NCBI RefSeq assembly: GCF_002967765.1
Contig: NZ_PUHY01000012.1
Coordinates: 558,001 to 622,000 of the forward strand
From: Blastopirellula marina
GTDB lineage: Bacteria > Planctomycetota > Planctomycetia > Pirellulales > Pirellulaceae
DNA length: 64,000 bases
Reading direction: 5' to 3'
Under the pieces are notes generated by a model, which did no database searches, was not told the origin of the DNA, and was given only the letters and a program-made list of their open reading frames with translations. Both the position numbers and the translations under genes were made by a program. Below, piece by piece: positions 45,043 to 54,827 of this stretch; the stretch's first letter is position 1, and every line of letters starts with the position of its first letter.

Positions 45043-45473
45043 TTGTCCCACCGTTACGTGAAACCTGATGTAAGGTTGCGTTGTCAGAGACCACGGGGAC
45101 ACTTTCGACACAAGATCCTGGTACTGCGCGCTCGATCTCTTCGTGCTCCTTCGTGCGTGCAACCATTCTGGATTGGTAAAAGATGTGTCCTTGTTAAAAG
45201 GGATTTTGCATCTCGGATATCTGTCCAAGCGCGTTTTTTCCCTGGTTATTTGAAACCTTCCCGCCATTTCGCGGGTAGGTCTGGTGTGGCTATGCGCGCC
45301 GGTCCAGCGATTCCCACCCACTGCTTGGCTTCAGCCCCTTGGCTTCAACGGCGCCTCAGTCTGCGGTACATTTTAAGAATCGTCCCCCAATCGGGCAGCC
45401 AACCGTCAGGTATAGTTCCAGGTTGGATGGGATCACCAATCCAAGAATCAAAACCTCTCAGGAGACGGATGCA
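45043..45473 (+). other. Long leader before the 563-residue exported protein
   Basis: About 430 bases without a supported gene. An open frame of 144 codons exists, but its Arg- and Ser-rich composition does not look like a protein. CTTGGCTTCA occurs twice in direct orientation, 4 bases apart, near 45333-45356. AGGAG lies just before the GTG start at 45474. Confidence 0.4.
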
Positions 45474-47165
45474 GTGAACACGTTGATTCAAAAGAGTCGC
45501 CTTGTCTTGGGTCGGCTCGTACTCGCCAGCATGATGCTCGTCGCCATGCCGCTGGCGATGCTTCAAGCTCAAGAAGCCGAGATGAAACCGGTAGCGGTTA
45601 TTTCGATTTCGCCGGTTAAGAAAATTCTCGCCGACACCCAGTACTTGGCTGACGCCGCGAACCAAAGTGATTTCGGCCGCATGGCTGCGATCATGAGCGC
45701 ACCATTCACCCAAGGCATCGATAAGACTCGCCCAATTGGTGTCGTGGTGATGACCGATGGTCAAGAGTTCGCTCCGACCGCTTTCATCCCCGTCACCGAC
45801 ATGGACTCGCTGTTGCTGATCATTAAGGAACAGTTCGGTCCTCCTCAAGACATGGGTAACGACGTCAAGATGCTTCCTACGCCGATGCCAGTCTTCGTCA
45901 AGAAGTCGGGCGACTGGGCATTCGTCGCGATGGACATGGATAAACTGTCCAACGTGCCAGCCGATCCAGCTGCCTTGCTGAAGACGCTGCCAACGGAATA
46001 CGATTTCGCCATCCAGGCCTACCCTGGCAACGTGCCGGAAATCTATCAGAACGTCATCGTCTCGCAGATGAAAGCTGGCGTTGAGTTATCGCTCGAGCAA
46101 GAACCAGACGAAACTGACGAAGAATTCGCCGCTCGTAAGGAACAGATCAATGCTCAACTGAGCGAAATCAGCCGCATTTTCACTGAGGTTTCGGACCTGA
46201 CGATCGGATGGAATGTCGACGCTTCGCAGCAAGGAACCTACCTCGACGTCAAATACACGGTCGTCGAAGGAAGCCAATTTGCTGAACAGTTGGCAATGAA
46301 CGCAGACCTGACCACCGAGTTCAGTGGTTTCACGAAGAAGGGAGCTGCTTTTAACGCTCAGGCAACCTCCAAGACCCCAGAAGAACAAGCCGAAAAGTTG
46401 GCAACCCAGATCAACGACATTCGCGACCAAGCGATCCGTCAACTGGAAACCGAAGGCAAACTGCAGGGTGACGAACTGGAATCGGCAAAGAAGGTCGTTG
46501 ACTTGATGATCGACACAGTCGTTCAAACGGTTCGCACCGGTAGCATGGATACCGGCATGATGGTCGATCTCGACGGTGGACAAGCTGTTGCCCTGATCGG
46601 CATGCATGTCGCTGACGGTAGCCGTGTTGAGGATGGGTTCAAAGAACTTGTTAAGTTGCTGGAATCGGAACCAGACTTCCCGGCCGTGAAGTGGGATGCC
46701 GAAACCTACCAGGCGATCCGTATGCACGTCATGGAAATCCCCACAGACGATGCGCCGCCACAAGCCAAGGAAATCCTGGGCGACAAGCCTGCATTCATTC
46801 TGGGTGTCGGTGAAAAGAGCGTTTATTTCGCATTCGGAAGCGATTCGATGACACGCTTGAAAAAGGCCATCGACGACTCGATTGCTGGTACCGATACCAA
46901 AGTCAACTTGGGCAAGGTGAGCATCGCATTGTTGCCAATTCTGAAGCTTGCTCAGAAATACGATGATAAGAATCCGGCTGCGATCAACGCCGCTGTCGAA
47001 GCATTGACGGCTGGCAACGATCAGATCCTGGTAACGAGCGAAGTGAATGGCTTGGAAACCCAGGCTCGCTTCCTGATCCAGGAAGGCGTGATCAAAGCCA
47101 TTGGCGCTGGAGCCGCCGCTCAGAACGCCAATGAGTTCGACGCGAAAGAGGCTCCTGCTTTCTAA
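45474..47165 (+). CDS. Exported protein of unknown function
   Basis: 563 residues from a GTG at 45474 with AGGAG 8 bases upstream. The signal peptide (LVLASMMLVAMPLAMLQAQ) follows at once; an in-frame ATG 45 codons earlier would bury it. The mature part has alternating beta-strands and helices, an acidic coiled segment (about 200-240, EPDETDEEFAARKEQI) and no Cys. I do not recognise the family, which looks planctomycete-specific. Ends in a strong terminator. Confidence 0.78.
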   Translation: MNTLIQKSRLVLGRLVLASMMLVAMPLAMLQAQEAEMKPVAVISISPVKKILADTQYLADAANQSDFGRMAAIMSAPFTQGIDKTRPIGVVVMTDGQEFAPTAFIPVTDMDSLLLIIKEQFGPPQDMGNDVKMLPTPMPVFVKKSGDWAFVAMDMDKLSNVPADPAALLKTLPTEYDFAIQAYPGNVPEIYQNVIVSQMKAGVELSLEQEPDETDEEFAARKEQINAQLSEISRIFTEVSDLTIGWNVDASQQGTYLDVKYTVVEGSQFAEQLAMNADLTTEFSGFTKKGAAFNAQATSKTPEEQAEKLATQINDIRDQAIRQLETEGKLQGDELESAKKVVDLMIDTVVQTVRTGSMDTGMMVDLDGGQAVALIGMHVADGSRVEDGFKELVKLLESEPDFPAVKWDAETYQAIRMHVMEIPTDDAPPQAKEILGDKPAFILGVGEKSVYFAFGSDSMTRLKKAIDDSIAGTDTKVNLGKVSIALLPILKLAQKYDDKNPAAINAAVEALTAGNDQILVTSEVNGLETQARFLIQEGVIKAIGAGAAAQNANEFDAKEAPAF

Positions 47166-47195
47166 GCTGAGCTTTTCCTTAGCAATCCACATGGG

Positions 47196-47230
47196 GGGAG
47201 ACCTTTTTCCGAAAAGGTCTCCCTTTTTTT
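47196..47230 (+). terminator. Strong intrinsic terminator
   Basis: GGGAGACCTTTT (47196-47207) pairs with AAAAGGTCTCCC (47212-47223) around a TCCG loop, followed by seven T residues. Confidence 0.95.
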
Positions 47231-47295
47231 GCGCCCGGTGGGCTAAATCCCGTGTCGCATTACAATAAAGTCACGTTTTATTGCCTGTTTCAACT

Positions 47296-48570
47296 ATGGT
47301 TATCGACATGCCACAAGTCCCCACATTTTCGACCTCGCGTCAAGAGATCGCTGGCGTTAGCGTAACAGAGCTCGCCGCTGAATTTGGCACTCCTACCTAC
47401 GTTTACGATGCCGCCAAAATCGTGGAACGTATCAACGACCTGGCTTCGTTCGATGTGGTTCGCTACGCTCAAAAAGCATGCTCGAATCTGGCTGTTTTGA
47501 AACTGGTTCGAGAGCACGGCGTAGTTGTCGATGCCGTGAGTGCCTGGGAAATTCGCCGAGCATTAGCTGCCGGCTATGACAAGCATGGCGATCCTCCACC
47601 GATCGTTTATACGGCCGATATCTTTGATCGCGAAGCCTTAGAGCTTTGTGTCGAACATGGACTGCACGTGAATTGTGGTTCGCCTGATATGATCCGTCAG
47701 CTTGGCGAAATGGCACCCGGCCGTGAGATCACCTTGCGTATCAACCCAGGTTTCGGGCATGGTCACAGCCAAAAGACCAACACGGGTGGTCAGCAGTCAA
47801 AGCACGGTATCTGGCACGAACAGTTGAGCAATTGCCTGATGTTGGCCGATGCCAATGGTCTGCAAATCACCGGGCTGCATATGCACATCGGCAGTGGAAC
47901 AGACCTACATCATCTATCGCAAGTGTGCGATGCCATGGAAAAGGCTGCCCTGGAAGTTGGCCGCAGCATCAAGACCATCAGCGCCGGTGGCGGCCTACCA
48001 GTTCCTTACAACAGCGAGCAAACCTACGTCGATCTCGACAAATACTTCGAGCTGTGGGACGCTACCCGCAAGAATTTGGAAAAGGCGTTCGATCATTCGA
48101 TCTCGCTCGAAATTGAACCAGGTCGCTACCTGTCGGCGGAAGCCGGTTATCTGATTGCCGAGATCCGCGCCGTGAAAGAGATGGGAACGAACCTCTTCTA
48201 CGTCGCCGACGCTGGTTTCAACAACTTGGCGCGACCAATCATGTACGGTGCTTATCATCCGATCTCCTTGGCTCGCAAAGATGGCCAGGCACTCGAAGCC
48301 ACGAACGACGTGATCGTCGGGGGACCACTTTGCGAGTCAGGCGATATCTTCACCCAGGAAGAAGGAGGCTTCGTCAGCGCTCGCAAACTGCCGCCAGCGA
48401 CAATCGGCGATCTGCTGGTGATCGAATGTGCCGGAGCCTACGGCTACTGCATGAGCTCGAATTACAATTCGAAGCCACTTGCCGCAGAAGTGATGATCGA
48501 AGATGGCAAAGCCCGTGTGATCCGTCGCCGCCAGACGTTCGAGAGCTTTATTGCCGACGAAATGGTCTAG
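47296..48570 (+). CDS. lysA: Diaminopimelate decarboxylase
   Basis: 424 residues from the ATG at 47296 (another ATG at 47308 is possible). This PLP enzyme makes lysine from meso-diaminopimelate. The PLP lysine is Lys60 (RYAQKAC); other motifs are GVVVDAVSAWE, RINPGFGHGHS, GLHMHIGSG, ISAGGGLPVPY, EPGRYLSAEAG and the substrate-binding GPLCESGD. Meso-DAP is also a peptidoglycan building block, although planctomycete walls are atypical. The CYTH gene follows 27 bases later. Confidence 0.95.
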   Translation: MVIDMPQVPTFSTSRQEIAGVSVTELAAEFGTPTYVYDAAKIVERINDLASFDVVRYAQKACSNLAVLKLVREHGVVVDAVSAWEIRRALAAGYDKHGDPPPIVYTADIFDREALELCVEHGLHVNCGSPDMIRQLGEMAPGREITLRINPGFGHGHSQKTNTGGQQSKHGIWHEQLSNCLMLADANGLQITGLHMHIGSGTDLHHLSQVCDAMEKAALEVGRSIKTISAGGGLPVPYNSEQTYVDLDKYFELWDATRKNLEKAFDHSISLEIEPGRYLSAEAGYLIAEIRAVKEMGTNLFYVADAGFNNLARPIMYGAYHPISLARKDGQALEATNDVIVGGPLCESGDIFTQEEGGFVSARKLPPATIGDLLVIECAGAYGYCMSSNYNSKPLAAEVMIEDGKARVIRRRQTFESFIADEMV

Positions 48571-48597
48571 GCTTCACGACAATGAAGAATCGACATC

Positions 48598-49107
48598 ATG
48601 GCTCGTAACACTGAAATCAAAGCCCGACTCACGCGACGATCCGACGTAGAAGATCGGATCGTTCCGTTAGCGGACTCGGGCCCAGTGGTACTCAAGCAAG
48701 TCGATCACTTCTATCGCGTGCCGGAAGGTCGCTTGAAGTTGCGGCAAATCAACGGCGAACATGCCGAGTTAATCTTCTATCGCCGCAGCGACCTAGCCGG
48801 GCCGAAGACATCGCACTACCGTCGCGTACCCATTATCCATCCTGAACAGTTGGGTCTTTTACTGACCGACGCCTTGCAGTTGATTGGAACCGTAAAGAAA
48901 ACCCGCACGCTCTATTTGATCGGCCAGACTCGGATCCACTTGGATGAAGTAGAAGACCTGGGTTCCTATCTCGAATTAGAAGTCGTCCTGACCGACGATC
49001 AAGCTGAAGAAGAAGGTCAGGCGATCGCCTTTGACCTGATGAGTAAACTTGACATCACGGAAGACGACTTGGTGGAAGGCGCTTACTTCGATCATCTGAA
49101 CGTATAA
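48598..49107 (+). CDS. CYTH-domain protein (class IV adenylate cyclase/ThTPase-like)
   Basis: 169 residues. The N-terminal EIKAR matches the ExExK-type metal/triphosphate motif of the CYTH superfamily in the form TEIKAR. Basic residues on tunnel strands (RLKLRQ, FYRRSD, KTSHYRR) and the C-terminal acidic pairs (HLDEVEDLGSYLELEV) fit a triphosphate tunnel enzyme. Substrate could be ATP, thiamine triphosphate or inorganic triphosphate. Probably cotranscribed with lysA. Confidence 0.85.
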   Translation: MARNTEIKARLTRRSDVEDRIVPLADSGPVVLKQVDHFYRVPEGRLKLRQINGEHAELIFYRRSDLAGPKTSHYRRVPIIHPEQLGLLLTDALQLIGTVKKTRTLYLIGQTRIHLDEVEDLGSYLELEVVLTDDQAEEEGQAIAFDLMSKLDITEDDLVEGAYFDHLNV

Positions 49108-49134
49108 TTCAACCGTTAATCAGGGCACGCAGTT

Positions 49135-50019
49135 TTAAGCCGTCGTATCTTCTCTTCGTAACATCTCCAACAATCGTGATTGCGGCGTCGTTACAGTTCG
49201 GTGGCGATTCCAAGCCGCGCAGATTGTGCGAAATGGTTGAAACTTCCGTATGGGCCGATAGACGATCGACTTATCATCTGGGTCGATCGCCATTTCGGGC
49301 AACAGCGAAATGCCAAGTCCCTGACGGATCATCTCTTGAATTGTAAATATCTGAGCACTCTCGCAAACGACGTTTGGCTGAAACTCTTGCTGTCGGCAGA
49401 AGCCTAAGATTTGTTCCCCAAGGCAGTGGACCTCATGCAATAGCACAAATCCTTCTTGACGAACTTGGTTAAATGCTACCGTCGGCTTTTCGGCCAAGGG
49501 ATGGGACGGGGGCATCGCCACGAGCAGGGACTCACGAAAAAGTGGTTCCACTTCGAGTCGTGGATCTTCGATCGGCAAGGCCATGATGGCGACGTCGAGG
49601 GTTCCCTTCTGCAGTCGCGCCAGCAAGTGGTCTGTGTAATCCTCGACAATGGTTAAACAAACCTGCGGGAGCTCGTCACGAAAATGACAGACAATCTCGG
49701 GTAACAGGAAGGGAGCAATCGTCGGCAAGGCACCCAGGCGAAGCGAAATTGCCTCTGGCCCGTCGGGACGTTTGAACCATCCTTCGGCCGAATCAACTTC
49801 CTTCAAAATCCGTCGCGCTCGCGGAAGCAGTTCTTTTCCGGAATCGGTCAGCACCACGCTACGACCGAGCCGATCGAGCAGTCGCGTTCCCAGTTCGCGC
49901 TCCAGCTTCGCGATCTGTTGGCTGAGCGATGGTTGCGTCACATGGCACTGCTCGGCAGCACGGGTGAAATTCTCGAGTTCGGCAACCGCTACGAAGTAGC
50001 GTAGCTGATGAATTTCCAT
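49135..50019 (-). CDS. oxyR: OxyR, peroxide-sensing LysR-type regulator
   Basis: 294 residues from the ATG at 50019; a GTG at 50028 is in frame too. The N-terminal winged helix-turn-helix is typical (ENFTRAAEQCHVTQPSLSQQ). The sensor motif HCLGEQILGFC puts cysteines at 199 and 208, the same positions as the redox pair in E. coli OxyR. The motif GLGISLLPEMA is also conserved. A candidate OxyR site covers the start region. No catalase or peroxiredoxin gene is adjacent. Confidence 0.92.
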   Translation of the reverse strand: MEIHQLRYFVAVAELENFTRAAEQCHVTQPSLSQQIAKLERELGTRLLDRLGRSVVLTDSGKELLPRARRILKEVDSAEGWFKRPDGPEAISLRLGALPTIAPFLLPEIVCHFRDELPQVCLTIVEDYTDHLLARLQKGTLDVAIMALPIEDPRLEVEPLFRESLLVAMPPSHPLAEKPTVAFNQVRQEGFVLLHEVHCLGEQILGFCRQQEFQPNVVCESAQIFTIQEMIRQGLGISLLPEMAIDPDDKSIVYRPIRKFQPFRTICAAWNRHRTVTTPQSRLLEMLRREDTTA

Positions 50020-50054
50020 AGGTATCACTTATCATCCAGATAGGAACAAGATAT
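50018..50054 (-). promoter_or_regulatory. Candidate OxyR-binding site at the oxyR start
   Basis: On the gene strand the four contact elements read ATAT-N7-CTAT-N7-ATAA-N7-CTAT, with exact 7-base spacers, against the consensus ATAG-N7-CTAT-N7-ATAG-N7-CTAT. Fourteen of sixteen positions match. The site begins at the oxyR start codon and runs upstream, which would suit autoregulation. Confidence 0.55.
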
Positions 50055-50176
50055 TTCTGTTATACCTCATCCACCAGTATCTTAAAAGCTACAGACGCCT
50101 GAGAAACGATCTCGGTCACGGTTTCAGCTAGTTTGAATAAGAGGGCCAAGGGAAGTGTCATGGGCGTTGAACGAAC

Positions 50177-50231
50177 GCGTTGGCCGGTAACTGTCGATGT
50201 GTGGGAACGGTGACTTTGACCCGGCCAACGT
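50177..50231. repeat. Long inverted repeat between the cyclase and oxyR
   Basis: CGTTGGCCGG (50178-50187) is repeated as CCGGCCAACG (50221-50230) around a 33-base loop. Flanks pair further with a bulge (ACGAA on the left, TTCGT on the right). It follows the cyclase stop by 22 bases on the minus strand, so it may end or stabilise that transcript. Confidence 0.5.
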
Positions 50232-50252
50232 GTTTCGTTTTCTTAAGATGGA

Positions 50253-52247
50253 CTACTTCTGGTCTAGCAACCAAGTCGGATGATCGTCGCCGACGAGTTT
50301 CGGATTTTGAAGTAGCGCCAATGCTCGGTCACGTAAGCAACGAGTCGGCCCATCCGAGCGAAGTTCGTCGATTTTGGCGATGTTGTCGAGCGTATTAAGC
50401 GCCTCAAGGAAGTTCCGTGACTCAAACTGAAGCAAAGCGTGCTCGTAGTTTTCACGTAAATGATTCCACTGACCGGCGGTCGAAGTTGCCAGTTGATGGA
50501 CCCGAATTGGATCGGGGATATTCACCACCTGAATCGAACCCAGGTGCCGAGTTGGCATGTTGGACCCGAGTGCTAGACGTGTAGCTTCGGTGATCAGAAT
50601 ATTCGGCGGCAAGTAAATGGTCGCCGTGTCTTCGCCAACCCGTTTCGGACAGAAGTGCTTAGTCGCGCCCTGAACGCGACTCGCGATGTTAACCGTCGGC
50701 CCAAGCGGACCCCACATGTATTTGTACTCGGTCCCCTTTTTCCCAACCACGCAGTCGCCCGTGTTGATGCCGATCGTCAAGCCGAAGGGTAGAAGATGAT
50801 CGGGGATACGGTCAGACCAAGCCTGGTTCAAACGTTCGAGTTTACCGATCATGTCGATTGCAGCTAAACATGCCAAATCCGCATGCTCTGGCTGTGAGTC
50901 AGGCGCACCCCACATGGCAACCATTTCATCACCCACGTATTCCAGCAATACGCCTGAGTGACGAATGACACTTTCGGAGAGCTCTCCCAATACATCACGC
51001 AGCCACTCCAGCGTGCGGATCGAACCAATCGCCGAGCTAATTGTGCTGAAGCCGCGAATATCACAAAACAAGACTGAGATGTTCTCTTCGCGAGTTTCCA
51101 GTAACGTCTCGTCATAGAGAATGCGGTCGGCAATTCCTGGCGGAAAAAACTGGGCCAGACAAACTTGATGCTTGGCCGCTTCCTGCTCTTGTTTCAGACG
51201 TTCGAGACCGACCGTTAAGCAGTCGCGGATCACTTCAACAAACTTCACCTCGCAATCGGCCAAGACATCGTCGCCCAACATTCCCTTTTGCTTCGAGGCG
51301 TACAACGCTCCGACCACCGAATTGTGCGACAATACCGGCGTCACCACGATCCGTTCGGAAACGGAAGCCTCGCCAAAGGAAGCTGGCGTCGCCCATGTCT
51401 TGCGATTCGTCCAGATGTATTCCAGGGCCTTCCCGTCGAAGTGAGGCCCCTCGTTGTTTACCGAGTCGTAAGCTGGCCAGGTTGCTTCGCATTGCCATTG
51501 ATTGGCGGTCAAATCGAGTCCCAGGTAAGAGCAGGAATCGAAGTTTCCCAGCTTACAGACATTTTCCGCAGCGGTCGTGAAGAAGTCAGGCGAACTGGCC
51601 GCTTTCTCCAGGACGGCACTAACGGCGCCCAGGATTCTCTCGATATCAGCACTCGAAGGTCCGGTAGGCGTCGCGTAACCATCACTCATCCGACTTTGCC
51701 GCAGCATCATTGCCACGTCGGTGACGCTCTGCGAGATGCTAGTTTGACTCAAAGTCGGTTCCGGGAATTGGTGCTCGGCGACAACTCCCTTGACCCCGAC
51801 TTCAATGGCGATGTTTTTGGCAATCATCAGCCGGATCGGCTGTTGCTTTAGATCCTCGACCACGAACGTGCGGACTTGTTGATGGGCAATTCGCCCTTCG
51901 CCACTTGGTGCCACCTCGACTTCATGGGTCCCAATATTTCCCACGCGAAGGTAATTTCCCAGCGGGTCGAGGGTCAGATCAAGCGAGCGTCGCGAGATCT
52001 CGCGACGCTCGTAAGGCGTGACAATTAGCTTACGATGATCGGTGAAGGTGATCGTCCGAAAGGGCATGGGATCGCCCTTGGTCACATCCTGGCGTCCTAA
52101 AATGAGTCGATCTGGAAGATTCAGTTCCTCGACTTCACGGCCAGCTTGGTCGTCGAAGATCTTTTGCTGTTTTCCGTCCAAGAAAACACGCAGCACAACC
52201 CGAGTGGGCGTCTGGGAAGGTGGTGGACTAGAGGAGGAAAATTGCAT
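50253..52247 (-). CDS. Class III adenylate/guanylate cyclase with FHA-like and GAF domains
   Basis: 664 residues. The N-terminal part (about 15-165) looks FHA-like (LILGRQDVTKGD, ISRRSLDLTLD, LRVGNIG). A GAF domain spans about 200-350 (ILGAVSAVLEKAASSPDFF, FGEASVSERIVVTPVLSHN). The catalytic cyclase domain (about 385-560) has both metal aspartates (LFCDIRGFS and YVGDEMVAMWG), INTGDCVVG, and PLGPTVNIASRVQGAT with the transition-state Asn and Arg. The purine-selecting Lys/Asp region has KYMWG, so nucleotide choice is unclear. A helical tail follows. No membrane segment. Confidence 0.9.
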   Translation of the reverse strand: MQFSSSSPPPSQTPTRVVLRVFLDGKQQKIFDDQAGREVEELNLPDRLILGRQDVTKGDPMPFRTITFTDHRKLIVTPYERREISRRSLDLTLDPLGNYLRVGNIGTHEVEVAPSGEGRIAHQQVRTFVVEDLKQQPIRLMIAKNIAIEVGVKGVVAEHQFPEPTLSQTSISQSVTDVAMMLRQSRMSDGYATPTGPSSADIERILGAVSAVLEKAASSPDFFTTAAENVCKLGNFDSCSYLGLDLTANQWQCEATWPAYDSVNNEGPHFDGKALEYIWTNRKTWATPASFGEASVSERIVVTPVLSHNSVVGALYASKQKGMLGDDVLADCEVKFVEVIRDCLTVGLERLKQEQEAAKHQVCLAQFFPPGIADRILYDETLLETREENISVLFCDIRGFSTISSAIGSIRTLEWLRDVLGELSESVIRHSGVLLEYVGDEMVAMWGAPDSQPEHADLACLAAIDMIGKLERLNQAWSDRIPDHLLPFGLTIGINTGDCVVGKKGTEYKYMWGPLGPTVNIASRVQGATKHFCPKRVGEDTATIYLPPNILITEATRLALGSNMPTRHLGSIQVVNIPDPIRVHQLATSTAGQWNHLRENYEHALLQFESRNFLEALNTLDNIAKIDELRSDGPTRCLRDRALALLQNPKLVGDDHPTWLLDQK

Positions 52248-52534
52248 CGCGGCCGGAGCACATTGCTAAAAGTGTCAATCAATAGATCCGCCATGGATGT
52301 GATAGCTATGATTGTTATCGTACCAGTTTTTCTTATCGACCGTTGTTAGGGCAATTTTTCTCAACAATAGTCGAAAGATTGCTAGTTTACCAACTTCCTC
52401 GCACTTTATAGGGCGTCAGAAACCGCATAGTTGCCTACTTGAGGGACGTTTTCGATTGGTTCCGGTCACCATGGGGGATAAAATAGAACCAGGCGCAATC
52501 GAATCGCGACCGTTTCTTTTTCGGCGGATGTGCC

Positions 52535-53758
52535 ATGGACCTACTCCGATACCTTTTCGGCTCCTCGAAACGCGATGACTTCGCCGACAGGCTTCTACGT
52601 CGGGTCAAGGATGCTGGCGAGACCCGCGAGATCCGTTATGAACGGGACGCCTACCAGTTCCGCTTCTTCGAACAGGGCGAGTTGGCGGGAGTCGCGAATC
52701 TGGGGAACATCTTCAACGAGTATATACGTCTCTCCTCTGGTGAGCGGGAAAGTTATCTGACTCGGATTGCAAGAGCGATCCTATCGCATCACAAACCAAT
52801 CCCGGAATCCTTCGAGGATGCCCAGTGCGATATTTTGCCGATCGTCCGCAGTCGCGCTTACCTGGAAATCGATAACCTGCAACGTCGGCTCGAGGGGAAG
52901 CCGCGATTCGAACTGCCCTACATCGAAGTCGGCAGTCATCTACTCGCACTACCCATTTACGATCTTCCTGAAGCGATGCGGAGTATCGATCCTGAGCGGT
53001 TATCGCAATGGAATCGATCATTTTATGAACTGATGGAAACGGCACTGGAAAACCTCGATCAAATCAAAGCCGTGGTTACCACGCTCGATGAGCGTCTATT
53101 TCTGTTTCGAAACCAGGACAATTACGACGCTTCCCGAATCTTGCTGATTGACCGCATTCGTGACTTGCCTGTTCAAGGTCTCCCAGTCGCCATGGCTCCG
53201 ACGCGTGACTGCTTGATGATTACGGGTGATGAAGATGACGTGGGCATGCAGTTGATGATCGATATCGCGAAACAGCATCTAAAAGATCCACGGCCAATAA
53301 GTTTGACGCCGTGCCGAATGACTGGAGAGGGATGGCAGACCTGGCTTCCTCCAGTCGGACATCCAGTACACCAGGCAATGAACGAATTGCGTTTGCAAGG
53401 GCTCTCTACCGAGTACCGTGAGCAACACGAATCCATTGAGAGTGTATTGAGCGAATCTGGGCGAAAGGGCTTTGTCGCGAATTACTATCTCTTTCGTGAT
53501 TTAGATCCCCGTAATCTCTATTCCTATTGCGTTTGGCCAGAGTGTCCTTATGCATTATTGCCGAAGACCGATATTGTTGTTTTTATGGATCAGCATCACA
53601 TGAAGCCTTTGGCCAGTGGCCGGTGGGATGTTGTCCAAGGCATTCTCAATCCCAAATTAGAAGACCTAGAAACTTACCCACCGCGCTTTCGTGTTTTAAA
53701 TTTTCCGACTGAGGACGAGTTGAGGCAGATTGGTTCAATTCCACGTTTCCGTCTATGA
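52535..53758 (+). CDS. Protein of unknown function (DUF1444-like N-terminus)
   Basis: 407 residues, soluble, no signal peptide. The N-terminal part (RYERDAYQFRFFEQGE, VANLGNIFNEYIRLSSGER) has the layout of DUF1444/YtpQ-type proteins, but I cannot confirm this. The C-terminal part carries Trp- and Pro-rich loops (RMTGEGWQTWLPPVGHP). It ends 157 bases before the stressosome operon on the same strand. Confidence 0.7.
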   Translation: MDLLRYLFGSSKRDDFADRLLRRVKDAGETREIRYERDAYQFRFFEQGELAGVANLGNIFNEYIRLSSGERESYLTRIARAILSHHKPIPESFEDAQCDILPIVRSRAYLEIDNLQRRLEGKPRFELPYIEVGSHLLALPIYDLPEAMRSIDPERLSQWNRSFYELMETALENLDQIKAVVTTLDERLFLFRNQDNYDASRILLIDRIRDLPVQGLPVAMAPTRDCLMITGDEDDVGMQLMIDIAKQHLKDPRPISLTPCRMTGEGWQTWLPPVGHPVHQAMNELRLQGLSTEYREQHESIESVLSESGRKGFVANYYLFRDLDPRNLYSYCVWPECPYALLPKTDIVVFMDQHHMKPLASGRWDVVQGILNPKLEDLETYPPRFRVLNFPTEDELRQIGSIPRFRL

Positions 53759-53915
53759 ATTTCACTACGGAAGAGGAATCAAAAACGACCAGCAAGATTG
53801 CTCGACTTCGCAAAGAACGACAACTAGGATGAACTCGTTCCTCCAGGCGCGTCTTTGCTGATTTTGATGCACTTGATTTACTACTTTGACGGCCTCCAAC
53901 TTGATAGCCTGACTC

Positions 53916-54827
53916 ATGAATGCGCACGGTGATCTCGGGAACTTGTCAGCTGCGGAACTTCGCGAACTCTACCACGTAACCGAAGAAGATCTAGCACTAC
54001 TCCTGGAGTATTCGAAGATCGTTCTCCCTAAATTGGATGACTTCGTGGAAGAGTTCTACGATTGGATGAGAACCCAGCCAGAGTTCGATCTTTACTTCTC
54101 TGACCCCATCACGCTGCAGCGTGTCCAAAATCAACAACTGGTCTATTGGCGTGATTTCTTTTCCGCTGATATCGACGAGGCGTACGTTCACAAACGGAAA
54201 TCGATCGGCGCCAGTCATGCCCGGGTCGGCCTTTCGTTGCCGACGTATGTGAGCGGCATGTATCGTTCGCTGCGGATTTGGACCGACGTGCTGTACGATC
54301 AATCCCTTTCCCACGAGCGTTACGCGCGGTCCCTGAAAGCGATCACAAAGCTGATCATGTTAGATACGGCAATCGTGGTTGACACCTATATGCGGCAGAC
54401 GCATTACATCATTGCTGAGCAGCATGATTCGTTGATGCAGATGTCGACTCCGGTTACCGAAGTGTGGAACGATATCTTGATGCTTCCGATCGTTGGCATC
54501 ATCGATTCCAAACGAGCTCAAGATATTATGACGGCCGTCTTACATAAGATCGCCGACACTCACTCGCGGAGTCTTATTCTCGATATCAGCGGTGTGGCGG
54601 TCGTTGATACGGCAGTTGCAAATCACTTGATCAAAATTACGAAGGCAACTCGTTTGATGGGCTGCACCTGTACGATCTCTGGCGTCTCGCCGGCGATCGC
54701 TCAAACGATTGTCGAACTGGGCATCAACGTCGGAGACATTCGAACAACGGCAACCTTAAAGGATGCTTTAAGAGATGCGTTCGGCGACATGAAAGTGGCC
54801 CTTCAAAATGACGGGACACCATCATGA
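53916..54827 (+). CDS. rsbR: Stressosome sensor RsbR with globin domain
   Basis: 303 residues. Residues about 1-165 form a globin-coupled-sensor domain with the proximal histidine at His101 in KSIGASHARVGLSLP. A linker helix leads to a STAS domain (about 185-300). Both RsbR phosphorylation sites are kept: Thr232 (VVDTAVANHL) and Thr264 (AQTIVELGI). RsbR and RsbS build the stressosome core that holds the RsbT kinase. The globin turret suggests sensing of oxygen, nitric oxide or carbon monoxide. It overlaps rsbS by 4 bases (ATGA). Confidence 0.93.
   Translation: MNAHGDLGNLSAAELRELYHVTEEDLALLLEYSKIVLPKLDDFVEEFYDWMRTQPEFDLYFSDPITLQRVQNQQLVYWRDFFSADIDEAYVHKRKSIGASHARVGLSLPTYVSGMYRSLRIWTDVLYDQSLSHERYARSLKAITKLIMLDTAIVVDTYMRQTHYIIAEQHDSLMQMSTPVTEVWNDILMLPIVGIIDSKRAQDIMTAVLHKIADTHSRSLILDISGVAVVDTAVANHLIKITKATRLMGCTCTISGVSPAIAQTIVELGINVGDIRTTATLKDALRDAFGDMKVALQNDGTPS

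Noticed and set aside
45043-45477. 144-codon plus-strand frame after infA
   Set aside because: Arg/Ser-rich, no ribosome binding site, no family resemblance, and it overlaps the start of the next gene in another frame.
46086-47192. 368-codon minus-strand frame
   Set aside because: Antisense to the exported protein at 45474-47165 and runs through its terminator; composition is that of a shadow.
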